DNA from: CAYNQN01 sp964530525
Lineage (GTDB): Bacteria > Actinomycetota > Acidimicrobiia > Acidimicrobiales > Acidimicrobilacustridaceae
NCBI GenBank assembly: GCA_964530525.1
Contig: CAZHBH010000034.1
Span: 1-24,293 of the forward strand
Length of the DNA stretch: 24,293 bases
Direction of reading: 5' to 3'
Under the pieces are notes generated by a model. The model was not told where the DNA came from and ran no database searches. It was given only the letters and a program-made list of their open reading frames with translations. A program made the position numbers and the translations under genes. Shown here one piece after another: positions 22,687 to 24,293 of this stretch (its first letter is position 1; the number at the start of each line of letters is the position of its first letter).

Positions 22687-23919
22687 GTGGTGGTCATCGG
22701 GGCCGGCCACGCCGGCCTTGCGGTGAGCCGTGTCCTCTCGCGCCGCTCCATCGAGCACGTCGTGCTGGAGCGGGGCGAGGTGGCCAACACCTGGCGCACC
22801 GAGCGCTGGGACTCCCTGCGGCTCCTGACGCCCAACTGGCTCACCCGCCTGCCCGACGTCGCCTACGACGGCGACGATCCCGACGGCTTCATGGGTACGT
22901 CGGAGGTGGTGGGCTTCATCGAGCGCTACGCGCAGGTCACCGAAGCCCCGGTCCAGACCCACACCACTGTGACCTCGGTGTCGCCCCGGGAGGGAGGCGG
23001 GTACCTGGTTCGAACCGACCGTGGCAACTGGGAGTCGGCCGCCGTGGTGCTGGCGAGCGGGGCGTTCAACCAAGCTCGGCTGCCGAAGGTGGCGGCGGAG
23101 CTGCCTGCCACGATCACCCAGCAGACCGCCAGGGACTACAAGCGCCCCGACCAGCTCGGGCCCGGCAAGGTGCTGGTGGTGGGTTCCTCGGCCACGGGTT
23201 TGCAGATCGCTGACGAGCTCCTCCGCTCGGGGCGCCAGGTCACCGTCGCCGTGGGCGAGCACGTGCGCATGTGCCGGACGTACAGGGGCAGGGACATCAT
23301 GTGGTGGATGGAGCGCATCGGTCGCCTGGACGAGCGCTGGGACGAGGTCGACGATCTGGTGCGCGCCAGGCACGTCCCCTCACCCCAGCTCGTGGGCACC
23401 CCCGACCGGTCCGACCTCGACCTCAACGCCCTCACCGACCAAGGTGCCGAGATCGTGGGGAGGTTGGCCGCCGTGTCGGGTTCGACGGCGCTGTTCTCGG
23501 GATCGCTGCGCAACGTGTGCATGCTGGCCGACCTGAAGCTGAACAGGCTGCTCGACACCATCGACGAGTGGGCGGCCGAGCAGGGGATGGACGGCGAGCA
23601 CGGGCCCCGTCCGAAGCCAACCCGGATCGATGCCGACCCCAAGACCAGCGTCGACCTGGTGGCGGAGGGCTACGAGACCGTCTTCTGGGCCACGGGCTTC
23701 AAGGCCGACTACTCGTGGCTCGAGGTGCCGGTGCTCGATCGCAAGGGAGAGATCCGCCACGACGGCGGGGTGGTCCCGGACGCTCCCGGCCTCTACCGGA
23801 TGGGGCTGAACTTCATGCGCAGGCGGAAGTCGAGCTTCATCCACGGTGCCGAGGACGACGCCACCGACCTCGTCGACCACCTCGCCGGCTACCTGGAGAG
23901 CGCGGGCCACGGGTCATAG
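22687..23919 (+). CDS. FAD/NAD(P)-dependent flavoprotein monooxygenase-like protein
   Basis: The protein is at least 410 aa. The FAD-binding Rossmann motif GAGHAG (5-10) is followed by VLERGEVANTWR. A second NAD(P)-binding Rossmann motif, VLVVGSSATGLQIADEL, lies near residue 160. An ATGF motif (VFWATGFKAD) is near the C-terminus. This is the two-dinucleotide layout of CzcO/flavin-containing monooxygenase relatives, which oxygenate amines, sulfides or ketones. The substrate is unknown. The GTG at 22687 begins almost at the first beta strand, so the real start may be slightly upstream. That frame is open back to the OsmC stop but has no ATG or GTG, so an unusual start codon or a short N-terminus must be accepted. 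Confidence 0.85.
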   Translation: MVVIGAGHAGLAVSRVLSRRSIEHVVLERGEVANTWRTERWDSLRLLTPNWLTRLPDVAYDGDDPDGFMGTSEVVGFIERYAQVTEAPVQTHTTVTSVSPREGGGYLVRTDRGNWESAAVVLASGAFNQARLPKVAAELPATITQQTARDYKRPDQLGPGKVLVVGSSATGLQIADELLRSGRQVTVAVGEHVRMCRTYRGRDIMWWMERIGRLDERWDEVDDLVRARHVPSPQLVGTPDRSDLDLNALTDQGAEIVGRLAAVSGSTALFSGSLRNVCMLADLKLNRLLDTIDEWAAEQGMDGEHGPRPKPTRIDADPKTSVDLVAEGYETVFWATGFKADYSWLEVPVLDRKGEIRHDGGVVPDAPGLYRMGLNFMRRRKSSFIHGAEDDATDLVDHLAGYLESAGHGS

Positions 23920-23927
23920 GTGGCATT

Positions 23928-23942
23928 CCGCGGGGGCCGCGG
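23928..23942 (+). terminator. Short GC hairpin after the monooxygenase gene
   Basis: CCGCGG-GGG-CCGCGG forms a six-pair stem 9 bases after the TAG stop. There is no T-tract. Confidence 0.45.
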
Positions 23943-23948
23943 CAAGAT
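23943..23948 (+). promoter_or_regulatory. -10-like hexamer for a leaderless GST-like gene
   Basis: CAAGAT lies 6 nt before the ATG at 23955. The -35 region is not recognisable and partly overlaps the hairpin. Confidence 0.3.
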
Positions 23949-23954
23949 CAAAGC

Positions 23955-24293
23955 ATGACCGAAGCCGCGCTCGAACCCTCCGCCGAAGACCCCGTCCAGG
24001 GGGACGTCACCGGTAGCTACGTGAGCGAGGCGGGCGAGTTCACGCGCGACATGAACTACATCACCACCCAGATCACGGCCGACGGGAGCGACGGGTACCC
24101 GGTGGAGCCGGGGCGCTACCGGCTGGTGGTGAGCAGGGCCTGCCCGTGGGCGCAGCGGGCCATCATCGTGCGGCGGCTTCTGGGGCTCGAGCCGGTTCTC
24201 TCCATGGGCATCGCCGGTCCCACGCACGACGCACGCATGAACTGCCACGCCCCACCCGGCGCGGGCGAGTGGTCGAGCACGATGAAGCCGCGA
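23955..24293 (+). CDS. Glutathionyl-hydroquinone reductase-like (Xi-class GST/ECM4) protein, 3' truncated
   Basis: The frame is open from the ATG to the window end (113 codons). The N-terminal half fits the ECM4/YqjG family: a FTRDMNYITTQIT segment, then V-E-P-G-R-Y-R-L-V-V-S-R-A-C-P-W-A-Q-R with the catalytic Cys of CPWA, and GIAGPTHDAR. These enzymes reduce thiol-conjugated hydroquinones; actinobacterial members may use mycothiol instead of glutathione. The last ~19 codons (from about 24237) do not continue into the expected S-W-T-F-D-x-D-P-G-G region of the family, so the contig end may be unreliable there. The start is supported by a -10-like hexamer 6 nt upstream. Confidence 0.75.
   Translation, partial: MTEAALEPSAEDPVQGDVTGSYVSEAGEFTRDMNYITTQITADGSDGYPVEPGRYRLVVSRACPWAQRAIIVRRLLGLEPVLSMGIAGPTHDARMNCHAPPGAGEWSSTMKPR

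Overview
The window is gene-dense, very GC-rich DNA, almost certainly chromosomal DNA of a high-GC actinobacterium. The evidence is strong third-position GC bias, many GTG starts, leaderless-type promoters, an LPxTG surface protein, a Cfp30B-like double glyoxalase-fold protein and a RipA-like NlpC/P60 hydrolase. Acidimicrobiia is my best guess for the class, but the sequence alone does not prove it. I see no rRNA, tRNA, CRISPR array, transposase or phage gene. No gene-free stretch exceeds about 200 bases.

Layout. Positions 1-4110 hold the 3' part of a giant sortase-anchored surface protein made of about ten DUF11 repeats, closed by a strong hairpin. A leaderless gene for a DAC-domain (c-di-AMP synthase type) protein follows at 4181-5194, then a convergent GNAT acetyltransferase.

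Positions 5859-15672 form the most interesting block. It encodes an AMP-forming acyl-CoA synthetase-like protein, a TetR regulator, a four-subunit 2-oxoacid:ferredoxin oxidoreductase (gamma-delta-alpha-beta, with overlapping or closely spaced starts), a D-2-hydroxyacid dehydrogenase, an ABC importer of the nitrate/sulfonate/taurine type (ATPase, permease, lipoprotein) and a small EthD-like alpha/beta-barrel protein. A 15-bp inverted repeat, CAGAAC-N3-GTTCTG, occurs upstream of the synthetase and of the oxidoreductase operon, with weaker copies at the oxidoreductase and ABC promoters. At three of these sites it directly abuts a -10-like hexamer. I infer one TetR-controlled regulon that imports a small organic acid and oxidises it through a 2-hydroxyacid/2-oxoacid to an acyl-CoA. 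The substrate is unknown.

Positions 15865-19559 hold a double-VOC protein, a PIG-V-like membrane mannosyltransferase candidate, a secreted coiled-coil NlpC/P60 hydrolase and a SugE/Gdx-type small multidrug resistance exporter. Positions 19719-24293 hold a small membrane protein, a metY/CoA-binding-protein operon divergent from an OsmC-family gene with a 13-bp palindrome between them, a flavin-dependent monooxygenase-like protein, and the 5' end of a glutathionyl-hydroquinone-reductase-like (Xi-class GST) gene cut by the window end.

Two architectural themes recur. Several genes begin 6 nt after a -10-like hexamer, which predicts leaderless mRNA. At four convergent gene pairs a hairpin spans the stop codons.
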